A stretch of DNA of 25,905 nt from an uncultured Oscillospiraceae bacterium (lineage in GTDB: Bacteria; Bacillota; Clostridia; Oscillospirales; Oscillospiraceae): contig CAKTIN010000020.1 of the NCBI GenBank assembly GCA_934565775.1, forward strand, positions 1 through 25,905, given 5' to 3'. The notes under the pieces are model-generated. The model saw only the letters and a program-made list of their open reading frames with translations, had not been told where the DNA came from and searched no databases. Shown here one piece after another: positions 7,497 to 14,777 of the stretch (positions are counted from its first letter, which is position 1; each line of letters starts with the position of its first letter). The position numbers and the translations under genes were made by a program.

Positions 7497-8381
7497 TTAC
7501 CCTCTCTCCCGAATCCAATTCAAAAAGTTGCTTTCCAGCTGAGACATGGCGCACCGGGGCTTGAACACCAGGGCGCTCTGATACACGGCGCCTCCCTCCG
7601 CACAGGGGTGCTGGGTCAGCCCGCAGGCCTCCAGCACCGCCGCCGGGAGCGCCTCCGACCAGAGGAAGGTGCGGGGCAGCCCCTGGAGCAGCTGGAGCTG
7701 CGCCAGCCGGTCCACCGTATACAGGCCGTTAGGGGTCTGCTTGCCCGGATAGGGCGGGTCCCGGTGCAGCAGCTCCGGATAGCGGGACAGCTCCGCCTTC
7801 GGCACCTGCTCCCACTTTGCCAGAGGATGGCTGCGAGAGAAGGTGAGGCGGTATTCCTCCCGGGAGAGCAGGTGCAGCGACAGCTCCCGGTGCTGGGCCT
7901 GCTCATTGAAATAGTCCTGATACTCCGCGCCGTAGCGAAGCACCGCCATATCCGCCTCTCCGCTGTCCAGGATCTCCAGCGCCTGCCGGGGGTGGCACTC
8001 CCGGACCATGGCGTCCACCTCCAGCCCCTGCTCCTGCACGGCCCCGCTCAGGTACTGCCGGGTCAGGTCCAGGAAGCGATAGGACCGGGGCAGGCAGATG
8101 CGGAAGCGGTTGGGGTGCGCGCTGTTCGGCCCCAGCCGCTCAATAAACTTCGTCTCCAGGAGAATGCTGCGGGCGTGCTGCAAAAACTGCTCGCCCTTCT
8201 CCGTGGGGCGGACCCCTCTGCGGGTCCGCTCAAAAATCGGAAAGCCCAGGGCCGACTCCGTCTCCAGAAGGATCCGGCTCAAATTGGGCTGCGCCATATA
8301 TAGGTTGGCGGCCGCCTGAGACACCGAGCGCGTCCGCTCGATCTCCACCAGATACATCAGCTGCTGCGTATTGAAAACCAT
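7497..8381 (-). CDS. LysR-family transcriptional regulator
   Basis: A 294-residue regulator. Residues 5-62 are the winged helix-turn-helix (QQLMYLVEIERTRSVSQAAANL, QPNLSRILLETESALGFPIFER, RRGVRPTEKGEQFL). The rest is the periplasmic-binding-protein-like effector domain, with HPRQALEILDSGEADMAV in lobe I. The start follows GTGGGAGAAC. It is the first gene behind the cobalamin riboswitch and is co-transcribed with the FmdE-domain gene. It is divergent from the Rnf-like operon starting at 9028, and LysR regulators often control a divergent neighbour, so both units are possible targets. The effector is unknown. Confidence 0.92.
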   Translation of the reverse strand: MVFNTQQLMYLVEIERTRSVSQAAANLYMAQPNLSRILLETESALGFPIFERTRRGVRPTEKGEQFLQHARSILLETKFIERLGPNSAHPNRFRICLPRSYRFLDLTRQYLSGAVQEQGLEVDAMVRECHPRQALEILDSGEADMAVLRYGAEYQDYFNEQAQHRELSLHLLSREEYRLTFSRSHPLAKWEQVPKAELSRYPELLHRDPPYPGKQTPNGLYTVDRLAQLQLLQGLPRTFLWSEALPAAVLEACGLTQHPCAEGGAVYQSALVFKPRCAMSQLESNFLNWIRERG

Positions 8382-8527
8382 GTTCTCCCACTCCGAATTT
8401 CTCTATTCTATGCCCTCGGGTCTCAGCCGTAGGTTTCCTCCGGCCCCGCCGTCTTATCCCCCGGATAGCCGAAGCGGCCCCGGTAATCCCTCCCGATTGC
8501 CGCGACCGCTTTTCCGCAACACCAAAG
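8382..8527 (-). other. Untranslated leader between riboswitch hairpin and lysR
   Basis: This 146-base stretch has no ATG-initiated frame on the minus strand. It contains GGCCGGAGGAAACCTACGGC (about 8445-8426), which loosely resembles the B12-box at the 3' end of cobalamin riboswitches. A GTG-started frame reads only about 22 codons. I cannot assign a function. Confidence 0.5.
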
Positions 8528-8547
8528 CGCAGAGGGGTGCCTCTGCG
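8528..8547 (-). terminator. Hairpin downstream of the cobalamin riboswitch
   Basis: On the minus strand, CGCAGAGG (8547-8540) pairs with CCTCTGCG (8535-8528) around the loop CACC, followed by CTTTGGTGTT. It is placed where the riboswitch expression platform should be, but the U-tract is poor. Confidence 0.45.
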
Positions 8548-8554
8548 TGCTTCC

Positions 8555-8752
8555 TCTTCCTGTAGTTCTTCTGACTTGCGCCTCAGGCAAAAGCGTCCCT
8601 GCCTTCTCAGGTTCTCCCCAATGACCGGCTTCCGCCGACGGGACGCTCTCTCAGCGCTTACAGCACCGTTCCGTGCGGGGACTTGCACCCCATTCTCTTT
8701 TTCAGCCCCGCCGCCGTCCTGCGCACCGCGGGGCCACAAGAAGCTTCTATTC
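8555..8752 (-). promoter_or_regulatory. Cobalamin (B12) riboswitch upstream of lysR-fmdE
   Basis: The minus strand reads, in the family order, AATGGGGTGCAAGTCCCC (core P3-P4 region), GCACGGAACGGTGCTGTAA (matching ACGG..C.GT.CTGTAA), AAGCCGGTCATTGGGG, GAGAAGGC, and finally CGCAAGTCAGAAGAACTACA, the B12-box counterpart of AGTCAGGAGACCTGCC. The order, spacing and the total of about 195 bases fit the cobalamin riboswitch family. Some B12-box positions deviate. It is transcribed from the promoter at 8788-8760 and leads into lysR and the FmdE-domain gene. Confidence 0.82.
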
Positions 8753-8759
8753 TGTCTTC

Positions 8760-8788
8760 ATTATACCCCGGTTCTCCTCCAAAGTCAA
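8760..8788 (-). promoter_or_regulatory. Sigma-A promoter of the riboswitch-lysR-fmdE unit
   Basis: On the minus strand, TTGACT (8788-8783), 17 bases, and a perfect TATAAT (8765-8760), placed just before the riboswitch. Confidence 0.88.
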
Positions 8789-8834
8789 CCGCTTCCCCCC
8801 GCCGCACACTCCGGGGCCCGGGCCGGCGCGGGGC

Positions 8835-8858
8835 GGTGTATACAATTTCATATATACC
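8835..8858. promoter_or_regulatory. Inverted repeat in the divergent promoter region, possible operator
   Basis: GGTGTATA (8835-8842) and TATATACC (8851-8858) form an inverted repeat with one mismatch and an 8-base spacer. An overlapping weaker pair is ATACCA (8854-8859) with TGGTAT (8872-8877). The site is AT-rich in GC-rich surroundings and lies between the two divergent promoters, where a LysR protein would be expected to bind. Confidence 0.35.
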
Positions 8859-8893
8859 ACATATCAGAAAATGGTATGCAACGCGCTGTTTCC

Positions 8894-8922
8894 TTGACAT
8901 TCTCCCCATCTATTGGTAGAAT
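8894..8922 (+). promoter_or_regulatory. Sigma-A promoter of the Rnf-like operon
   Basis: A perfect TTGACA (8894-8899), a 17-base spacer and TAGAAT (8917-8922), about 105 bases before the first gene of the operon. Confidence 0.85.
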
Positions 8923-9027
8923 GCTCTCGATAAACCGTGAAGATTCCCTCTTCTCTTCCCAGAATGTGGCTCAACCGGCTTATTTCCCATTTATTTTTTA
9001 TGTTTTTATACAAAGGAGAGAGCAAAA

Positions 9028-10077
9028 ATGAACATGAAGAAAATTCTTGCAGTCCTGCTGTGCCTCTGCATGGTAGCCGCCCTGGCCGCCTGTGGCGCCA
9101 AGCAGGCCGAGTACAAGCTCGGCATGGGCATCGCGGTGAACATGAGCAGCTCCGCGGACACCAACGCCCAGGTGGACGCCACGGTCGCCGCCGTTGTGAC
9201 CGACGCCTCCGGCAAAATCGTCGCCTGCCGCCTGGATGTGGCCCAGAACAAGATGAACGTCACCGACGGCGTCGTGGACCCCTCCCAGTCCTTCAAAACC
9301 AAGATGGAGCTGGGCTCCGACTACGGCATGGCCGGGAACCCCTATTCCTCCGACAATAACGGCGACGGCAAGGTTCTGGAGTGGAACGAGCAGGCCAAGG
9401 CCTTTGAGGCCTATGTGGTCGGCAAGACCGCCGATGAGATCGAAGCCATGACCACCCAGGAGGCCAACGGCCACCAGATCTCCACCGACGAGAAGCTGCT
9501 GTCCGCCGGCTGCACCATTCAGATCGACGACTTCAAGACCGCTGTGGTGAAGGCCTGCCGGGACGAGCAGGGCATGAGCTTCAAGTCCGGCGCCGGCTTC
9601 ACCCTGGGCGTGGCCGCCAAGACCACTGCCGCCGAGTCCACCTCCGCCACCGCCGATGAGGACGGCACCGTAAAGATGTACACCGACTTCGCCGCCGCTG
9701 TGATGGTGGACGGCAAGATCGTCGCCGCTCTGAACGACGCCATTCAGCCCAGCATCACCATCGACATGAACGGCGGCATCGTGGACACCGCCTTCAAGGC
9801 CACCAAGCGGGAGCTGAAGGAGGACTACGGCATGGCCGGGAACCCCTACTCCTCCGACAACAACGGCGACGGCAAGGTCCTGGAGTGGTACGAGCAGTCC
9901 GCTGCGTTCTCCAACTATGTGGCGGGCAAGACCGCCGATGAGGTCTCCGGCATGAAGACCCAGGAGGTCGAGGGCCATGTGATCTCTGCGGATGACGCGC
10001 TGCTGTCCGCCGGCTGCACCATCCAGATTTCCAGCATCTGCGCCGTCATGGCTCAGGCTGCCAACAACGCCCGCTAA
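9028..10077 (+). CDS. Tandem-repeat lipoprotein at the head of the Rnf-like operon
   Basis: A 349-residue predicted lipoprotein with signal peptide and lipobox LAAC (Cys22). Two homologous repeats follow, offset by exactly 168 residues (about residues 30-180 and 200-349). Each carries DYGMAGNPYSSDNNGDGKV (starting at Asp98 and Asp266), whose DNNGDGKV resembles a dockerin/EF-hand calcium loop. Each then has GKTADE and ends with LLSAGCTIQI (Cys162-Thr163 and Cys330-Thr331). The AGCT element aligns by eye with the S/T-G-A-T flavinylation motif of FMN-binding domains and with the degenerate first-domain motif in the RnfG homologue. I do not recognise a named family; an extracytoplasmic electron carrier or flavoprotein is an inference from this motif and from the downstream apbE and rnf genes. 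The ribosome site is AAAGGAGAG. Confidence 0.75.
   Translation: MNMKKILAVLLCLCMVAALAACGAKQAEYKLGMGIAVNMSSSADTNAQVDATVAAVVTDASGKIVACRLDVAQNKMNVTDGVVDPSQSFKTKMELGSDYGMAGNPYSSDNNGDGKVLEWNEQAKAFEAYVVGKTADEIEAMTTQEANGHQISTDEKLLSAGCTIQIDDFKTAVVKACRDEQGMSFKSGAGFTLGVAAKTTAAESTSATADEDGTVKMYTDFAAAVMVDGKIVAALNDAIQPSITIDMNGGIVDTAFKATKRELKEDYGMAGNPYSSDNNGDGKVLEWYEQSAAFSNYVAGKTADEVSGMKTQEVEGHVISADDALLSAGCTIQISSICAVMAQAANNAR
9321..9384 (+). repeat. Internal DNA repeat, copy 1
   Basis: This 64-base segment, from CTACGGCATGGCC to CTGGAGTGG, recurs at 9825-9888 with about three T/C differences, all at synonymous third positions. It encodes the DNNGDGKV loop region of the first protein repeat. Confidence 0.9.
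9825..9888 (+). repeat. Internal DNA repeat, copy 2
   Basis: Near-identical second copy of the segment at 9321-9384, 504 bases downstream (168 codons). Only this stretch is so well conserved in DNA; the rest of the two protein repeats has diverged much more. Confidence 0.9.
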
Positions 10078-10110
10078 CCCCATACATCTTAAATAAGGAA
10101 AAGCACTGGA

Positions 10111-11160
10111 TTGAAAATTTGGAAGCTGCTTTTCTGTCTAGGTCTGGTTACAGGGCTGCTTACCACTTTGGTAGGCTGCCCTGCAACTTCAGTTAAGGCA
10201 GAACCCAAGGGCATGGCCTATTTCACCTATTTTGACACCGTCTCTTATATTTACAGCTACGCGGGAGACAGCGACGAGGTCTTCCAGGCCAATTGTCAGG
10301 CTGCCGCCTCCGTGCTGGAGCATTACCACCAGCTTTTTGACATTTACCACGAGTACACCGGGGTCACAAACCTGGCGACGCTGAACCGGAACGCCGGGGG
10401 CGAGGCGCTGGAGGTGGAACCGGAGCTGGTGGAATTTCTGCTTTATGCCAAGGAGATGGACCGGCGCACCGGCGGAAAAATGAACGTCATGCTGGGCGCC
10501 GTGCTGCGGCTCTGGCACGACTGCCGGGAGGCTGCCGCCCAGGATCCCCAAAATGCCCGGATCCCGGACAAGGCCGCCCTGGAGCAGGCTGCGGCGCACA
10601 CCAGCCTGGACGCCCTGGAGATCGACGCCCAGCGGCACACCATCCGGATCTCCGACCCTCTGGCCTCCCTGGATGTGGGGGCCCTAGCCAAGGGCTATGC
10701 CACCGAGCGCGCCGCCCGGCAGCTGCAGGCCGCCGGAGCCGAGGGCTATGTTCTCAACATTGGCGGGAACATTCGGATCCTGGGCCACAAGCCCGACGGC
10801 GGCAGCTGGTCCACCGGCATCAAGGATCCCAGAGATCCGGAGCAGTACGCCGCCAAGGTCAGCCTGGCGGACACCTCCTGCGTGACCTCCGGGAACTACG
10901 AGCGGTATTTTACCGTGGACGGCGTCCGCTATCCCCACATTATCGACCCGGATACCCTGATGCCGGCCAACTATTTTGCCTCCGTTACCGTCATCACCCC
11001 GGACAGCGGCCTGGCCGACGCCCTGTCCACCGCGCTGTTCTGCATGAGCTATGAGCAGGGCCTCACCCTGGTGAAAGAGCTGGGGGATGTGCAGGTCCTG
11101 TGGATCCTGCCGGACGGCACCCAATATAAGACCCCGGACCTGGAGCTGCTGGAGTCCTGA
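10111..11160 (+). CDS. apbE: ApbE-family FAD:protein FMN transferase (lipoprotein)
   Basis: Transfers FMN from FAD onto a threonine of target flavoproteins outside the membrane, as needed for RnfG/RnfD-type subunits. The 349-residue product starts with TTG (AAGGA at 10095). It has a signal peptide ending in lipobox LVGC, so it is a membrane-anchored exported form. ApbE landmarks are FTYFDTVSYIYSY, LFDIYHEYTGVTNLATLN, LDVGALAKGYATE, VLNIGGNIRILG, TSGNYERYF, HIIDPDTLMPA and SGLADALSTALF; these carry the FAD-binding and Mg-binding residues of the family. It sits between the repeat lipoprotein and rnfC, so its likely substrates are RnfG, RnfD and perhaps the lipoprotein. Confidence 0.93.
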   Translation: MKIWKLLFCLGLVTGLLTTLVGCPATSVKAEPKGMAYFTYFDTVSYIYSYAGDSDEVFQANCQAAASVLEHYHQLFDIYHEYTGVTNLATLNRNAGGEALEVEPELVEFLLYAKEMDRRTGGKMNVMLGAVLRLWHDCREAAAQDPQNARIPDKAALEQAAAHTSLDALEIDAQRHTIRISDPLASLDVGALAKGYATERAARQLQAAGAEGYVLNIGGNIRILGHKPDGGSWSTGIKDPRDPEQYAAKVSLADTSCVTSGNYERYFTVDGVRYPHIIDPDTLMPANYFASVTVITPDSGLADALSTALFCMSYEQGLTLVKELGDVQVLWILPDGTQYKTPDLELLES

Positions 11161-11195
11161 GCCCCGCTCCAAATCTATCAAGGAGGAGAATTGCT

Positions 11196-12554
11196 TTGAA
11201 GAAAGACATCTCGTCTCTGCACGTTCCCCATAATAAGCATACCGCCGGCTGTGTGCCGGTGCGGATCGACCTGCCTCATGAGGTCGTCCTGCCTATGAAT
11301 ATGCACTCCGGCCATGATGCCGAGCCCATTGTTCAGGTGGGCGATCTGGTAAAGGTCGGCCAGCTCATCGCCCGGGAGGAGGGCCGCTTTTCCTCCCCGG
11401 TCCATGCCACCGTCTCCGGAAAGGTGGTCGAGATCGGCACCCTGGACACCGCCAAGGGCAAGCCCACGGTGATGATCCGGATTGAAAGCGACGGCCGCAT
11501 GGAGCCTGCCGCCACGGTAAAGCCCCCGGTCCTGACCGATTGCGGCAGCTTCCTCCAGGCCGTCCGGGACAGCGGCATGGTCGGCCTGGGCGGCGCGGCC
11601 TTCCCCACCTGGGCCAAGCTGAACGAGGCCAAAAATCCCGACTACAAGGTGGATACCGTCCTCATCAACGCCGCCGAGTGCGAGCCGTACATTACCAGCG
11701 ACCACCGCATGATGCTGGCCCATCCGGAGCTCATTGCCGACGGCATCGAGTATCTGCGCAAATACATGGCCGACTACCTGGGCGGCGCGGTCTACAAGAT
11801 CTGCATTGAGAAAAATAAGCCGGATGCCATCGAACTGCTGAAAAAGACCTTCGCTGGGAAGGACTATGTGCAGATTCAGGAGCTGAACGCCATTTATCCC
11901 CAGGGCGCCAAGCAGGTCATGCTCTACAACGCCACCGGCCGGGTGGCCATAGCGGGCCGCCGGTTCCCCTCCTTCGGCGCGCTGATCATCAACGTGTCCT
12001 CTCTGGCCCTGATGGCCAACTATCTGAACACCGGAATGCCCCTGGTAGAGCGGATCGTCACGGTGGACGGTCCCGCCGTGGAGAAGCCCATGAATCTGAT
12101 CGCCCCCATCGGCACCCGGATCAGCGAGCTTCTGAAGGTAACGGGGCTCAAGTCCCAGCCCGGGAAGGTGGTAGTCGGCGGGCCCATGAACGGCACCGCC
12201 ATCTGCTCCGTGGACAGCCCCATTGTAAAGGTCTCCAACGCCGTTCTGGTCTTTGACGAGAAGAGCGCCGTGCTCCCGGAGGCCTCCGCCTGCATCAACT
12301 GCGGCCGCTGCATGGAGAAGTGCCCCATCGGCATCAGCGTGGCCCTGGTGGACCGGGTCATGAAGATCTCCGACGAGGAGCGCCGTGCGAAGGCTCTGAT
12401 CGACACCGGCGTGCGCCAGTGTGTGGACTGCGCCTGCTGCTCCTATGTCTGCCCTGCCCACCGGCCGCTGCTCCAGATCAATCAGCAGGCCAAATCCTAC
12501 CTGAAGCGGTACGCCGCCGCACAAAAAGAAAAAGAGGGAGGTCCTGCCAAATGA
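11196..12554 (+). CDS. rnfC: RnfC-type electron transport subunit
   Basis: The peripheral subunit that exchanges electrons with NAD(H) through FMN and two 4Fe-4S clusters on the cytoplasmic side. The 452-residue product starts with TTG 7 bases after AGGAGGAG. It shows the N-terminal biotinyl-lipoyl-like segment (FSSPVHATVSGKVVEIG), the nucleotide/FMN loop GLGGAAFPTWAKL, the acidic NAAECEPYITSDHRM, YPQGAKQVML, an SLBB-like region, and two cluster sites: CINCGRCMEKCP (from Cys366) and CVDCACCSYVCP (from Cys409). All catalytic elements look intact, in contrast to the changed RnfA and RnfE homologues. The stop overlaps the rnfD start by 4 bases. Confidence 0.95.
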   Translation: MKKDISSLHVPHNKHTAGCVPVRIDLPHEVVLPMNMHSGHDAEPIVQVGDLVKVGQLIAREEGRFSSPVHATVSGKVVEIGTLDTAKGKPTVMIRIESDGRMEPAATVKPPVLTDCGSFLQAVRDSGMVGLGGAAFPTWAKLNEAKNPDYKVDTVLINAAECEPYITSDHRMMLAHPELIADGIEYLRKYMADYLGGAVYKICIEKNKPDAIELLKKTFAGKDYVQIQELNAIYPQGAKQVMLYNATGRVAIAGRRFPSFGALIINVSSLALMANYLNTGMPLVERIVTVDGPAVEKPMNLIAPIGTRISELLKVTGLKSQPGKVVVGGPMNGTAICSVDSPIVKVSNAVLVFDEKSAVLPEASACINCGRCMEKCPIGISVALVDRVMKISDEERRAKALIDTGVRQCVDCACCSYVCPAHRPLLQINQQAKSYLKRYAAAQKEKEGGPAK

Positions 12555-13492
12555 GCAAGCTCCACATTTCTCCCACCCCGCACATCCATGAGCCCGGGTC
12601 CTCGACCCGACGGATCATGCTGGATGTCATCGTTGCCCTGCTCCCCGCCGCCATTGCCGGCGTGGTGATTTTCGGCCTTCCGGCCCTGTGGACCATTCTC
12701 GTCTGCATCGCGGCGACCGTGCTGAGCGAGCTGCTGTTTAACCTCTGCGCCGGGAAAAAGCAGACCGTCGGGGATCTGTCCGCCGTGGTGACCGGTCTGC
12801 TGCTGGCCCTGAACCTGAGCACCCATGTTCCCCTGTGGCAGTGCGCCCTGGGCGGCGTTTTCGCCATGGTGGTCGTGAAGGGGCTCTTCGGCGGCATCGG
12901 CAAGAATCTGGTCAACCCCGCCATTGCGGCCCGGGTGTTCCTGCTGCTGGCCTTTACCGGCACGGTCGCCGGGGGCGCGGCCCCTGTAGGCGCCGAGCTG
13001 ACCGCCTCCGCCACGCCCCTTGTGACCATTAACCAGGGGGCCGAGGCCGCCAAGGCGATCTCCCTGTCCGACCTGTTTCTGGGCACCTATGGCGGTGCCA
13101 TCGGTGAGACCTGCACCATCGCCCTTCTGCTGGGCTTTGTCTACCTGGTAGTCCGGAAGGTGATCCACTGGTATGTTCCCGCCTCCTTTGTCGCTACGGT
13201 TTTCCTCTGCGCCTTCCTCTTTGGGGGCTTTGACGCAGCCTACGCCCTCCGGCACGTTCTGGCCGGTGGTCTGCTTCTGGGCGCCATCTTCATGGCCACG
13301 GACTATGTGACGACCCCCGCGACGCCTGCCGGGCGGGTACTCTTCTGCGTGGGCGCGGGCCTTCTGACCTATCTGATCCGCCGGTTCGGCGGCTATCCCG
13401 AGGGCGTGTCCATCGCCATTCTGACCATGAATCTCTTCACCCCCTTCCTCTCCGACCTGACGAAGAAAAAGACTCTGGGAGGTGTGAAATGA
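12551..13492 (+). CDS. rnfD: RnfD-type membrane flavoprotein subunit
   Basis: Integral membrane subunit that carries covalent FMN (and riboflavin in relatives). The 313-residue protein starts PHIHEPGSSTRRIMLDVI, then shows about eight to ten hydrophobic helices, and the family region GGIGKNLVNPAIAARVFLLL. The flavinylation region is ATDYVTTPATP; Thr258 aligns with the FMN-bearing Thr of NqrB (ATDPVSASFT). The ATG at 12551 overlaps the rnfC stop and follows GGGAGG; an in-frame frame extending upstream to 12320 lies inside rnfC and is not used. Confidence 0.93.
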   Translation: MSKLHISPTPHIHEPGSSTRRIMLDVIVALLPAAIAGVVIFGLPALWTILVCIAATVLSELLFNLCAGKKQTVGDLSAVVTGLLLALNLSTHVPLWQCALGGVFAMVVVKGLFGGIGKNLVNPAIAARVFLLLAFTGTVAGGAAPVGAELTASATPLVTINQGAEAAKAISLSDLFLGTYGGAIGETCTIALLLGFVYLVVRKVIHWYVPASFVATVFLCAFLFGGFDAAYALRHVLAGGLLLGAIFMATDYVTTPATPAGRVLFCVGAGLLTYLIRRFGGYPEGVSIAILTMNLFTPFLSDLTKKKTLGGVK

Positions 13493-14775
13493 TGAAATTC
13501 TTGAAATCCGCCCTGAGCCTTCTTTTGATTGTCGCCGTATTCGGCGGCGCCATGTTCGCCCTGAACCTTTACACCGGTCCTCTGGTGGAGGCCAATGAGG
13601 CGGGGGACGCTCTGGCTCCCCTCCTGGCTGTCATGCCCCAGGGTTCCTCCTTCGACAGCGAGGCGCTGATTTATGACGCGGCGGACGCCGCCTCCTCCAC
13701 GCTGACCGGCGTCGGCCCCCAGATCCTCAAGATCTACCGGGAGGCCAACGGCAACGGCTACGCCGTCCAGTGCCGGACCGAGGGCAACTATTCCGGCGAG
13801 CCCATGGCTCTGACCTTCGGCGTGGACGCCGAGGGCAAGATCTGCGGCGTGCAGGTCGATTCCTACACCGACTCCATTGACGTCCGGACCAAGGACGAGG
13901 GCTTTCTGCCCTCCTTCGTGGGGCAGGACTCCACCCTGGCCGATGTGAACCTGGTGGCCGGGTGTACCTTCTCCTCCTCCTCCATCCGCAACGCGATCCA
14001 GGCCGGTATGGAAGCCCTGACCTCCAACGGTCTGGTCAGCGCCGGTGTGAAGGGCCCCGCGCAGCTGCTGACGGAGCTGATCCCCACCGTTGCCCCCGGT
14101 ATGGCCCAGGATGGCACGCTGAAGGCCTCTGAACTTCCCATCTCCGGCAGCATGGAGGCGGCCTATCTGGCGGACAACGGCTCTGCCTGCGCTTACCTGC
14201 TGCACGAGGACGACGGGCTCTATCTGGCCGTGGTGAACACCATGGGCAGCTGCGCCGTATATGATGTAGACGGCGCCGACGTCACCGCCGCGCACAGCGC
14301 TCTGGCCCAGGAGGCCGCAGCTGACGCCGCCGCCAATCTGAAGGACTACGCCGCCAATTGCGAGGCCAAGCTGGCCCGGATGTATGACGACGCCTCTGAT
14401 CTCACCCCCCTGGCCCTGAACACCTACAGCACCGTGGTTTATGCCGCAAGCTTCCAGTCCCAGGGCGCCGCTTACACCGTCTTTTACTGCCGCCCCGTGG
14501 GCTTTGACCAGATGGATCTGTTCGTGGTCCTGGACGAAAACGGCGCCATTGCCAAGGTGGATACCAAGCAGCTCTTCTTTGAGACGGACTACTTCCCCGT
14601 GGACGACACCGTGGATCAGCCCGCCTACAAGGCCGGCTTTGCCGGTATGACCGCCGATAGCTTCCCTGCGGACGCCGGGATGATCACCGGCGCGACCATG
14701 ACCTCCGGCGCGGTACGCCAGGCCATCACCGATTCCTTTGCTGCCTTTGCGCAGCTTCAGAACGGAGGGAAATAA
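13489..14775 (+). CDS. rnfG: RnfG-type flavoprotein with two FMN-binding-like domains
   Basis: Membrane-anchored subunit with an extracytoplasmic covalent FMN. At 428 residues it is about twice the usual RnfG length. After the N-terminal anchor (FLKSALSLLLIVAVFGGAMFAL) there is one FMN_bind-like domain, roughly residues 65-175, whose motif is degenerate (NLVAGCTFSSSS, Cys159-Thr160). A second domain, roughly residues 300-425, ends in the canonical MITGATMTSGAVRQAI, with Thr403 as the predicted FMN site. The middle (about residues 190-300) is divergent. The start overlaps the rnfD stop, with ATG at 13489 or 13492 after GGGAGGTG. The AGCT motif of the first domain matches that of the lipoprotein at 9028. 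Confidence 0.88.
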   Translation: MMKFLKSALSLLLIVAVFGGAMFALNLYTGPLVEANEAGDALAPLLAVMPQGSSFDSEALIYDAADAASSTLTGVGPQILKIYREANGNGYAVQCRTEGNYSGEPMALTFGVDAEGKICGVQVDSYTDSIDVRTKDEGFLPSFVGQDSTLADVNLVAGCTFSSSSIRNAIQAGMEALTSNGLVSAGVKGPAQLLTELIPTVAPGMAQDGTLKASELPISGSMEAAYLADNGSACAYLLHEDDGLYLAVVNTMGSCAVYDVDGADVTAAHSALAQEAAADAAANLKDYAANCEAKLARMYDDASDLTPLALNTYSTVVYAASFQSQGAAYTVFYCRPVGFDQMDLFVVLDENGAIAKVDTKQLFFETDYFPVDDTVDQPAYKAGFAGMTADSFPADAGMITGATMTSGAVRQAITDSFAAFAQLQNGGK

Positions 14776-14777
14776 GC

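Noticed and set aside
6885..8303. 472-codon plus-strand open frame
   Set aside because: It is antisense to the lysR and FmdE-domain genes, has low-complexity composition and no recognisable domain.
8230..8739. 169-codon minus-strand frame over the riboswitch and lysR start
   Set aside because: It overlaps the structured riboswitch and the beginning of lysR in another frame; composition is Arg-rich and without motifs.
8998..10083. 361-codon minus-strand open frame rich in Gly and Leu
   Set aside because: Shadow of the lipoprotein gene; codons are the complement of a real coding frame with a signal peptide and repeats.
11178..12524. 448-codon minus-strand open frame
   Set aside because: Antisense shadow of rnfC, which has intact Fe-S and nucleotide motifs.
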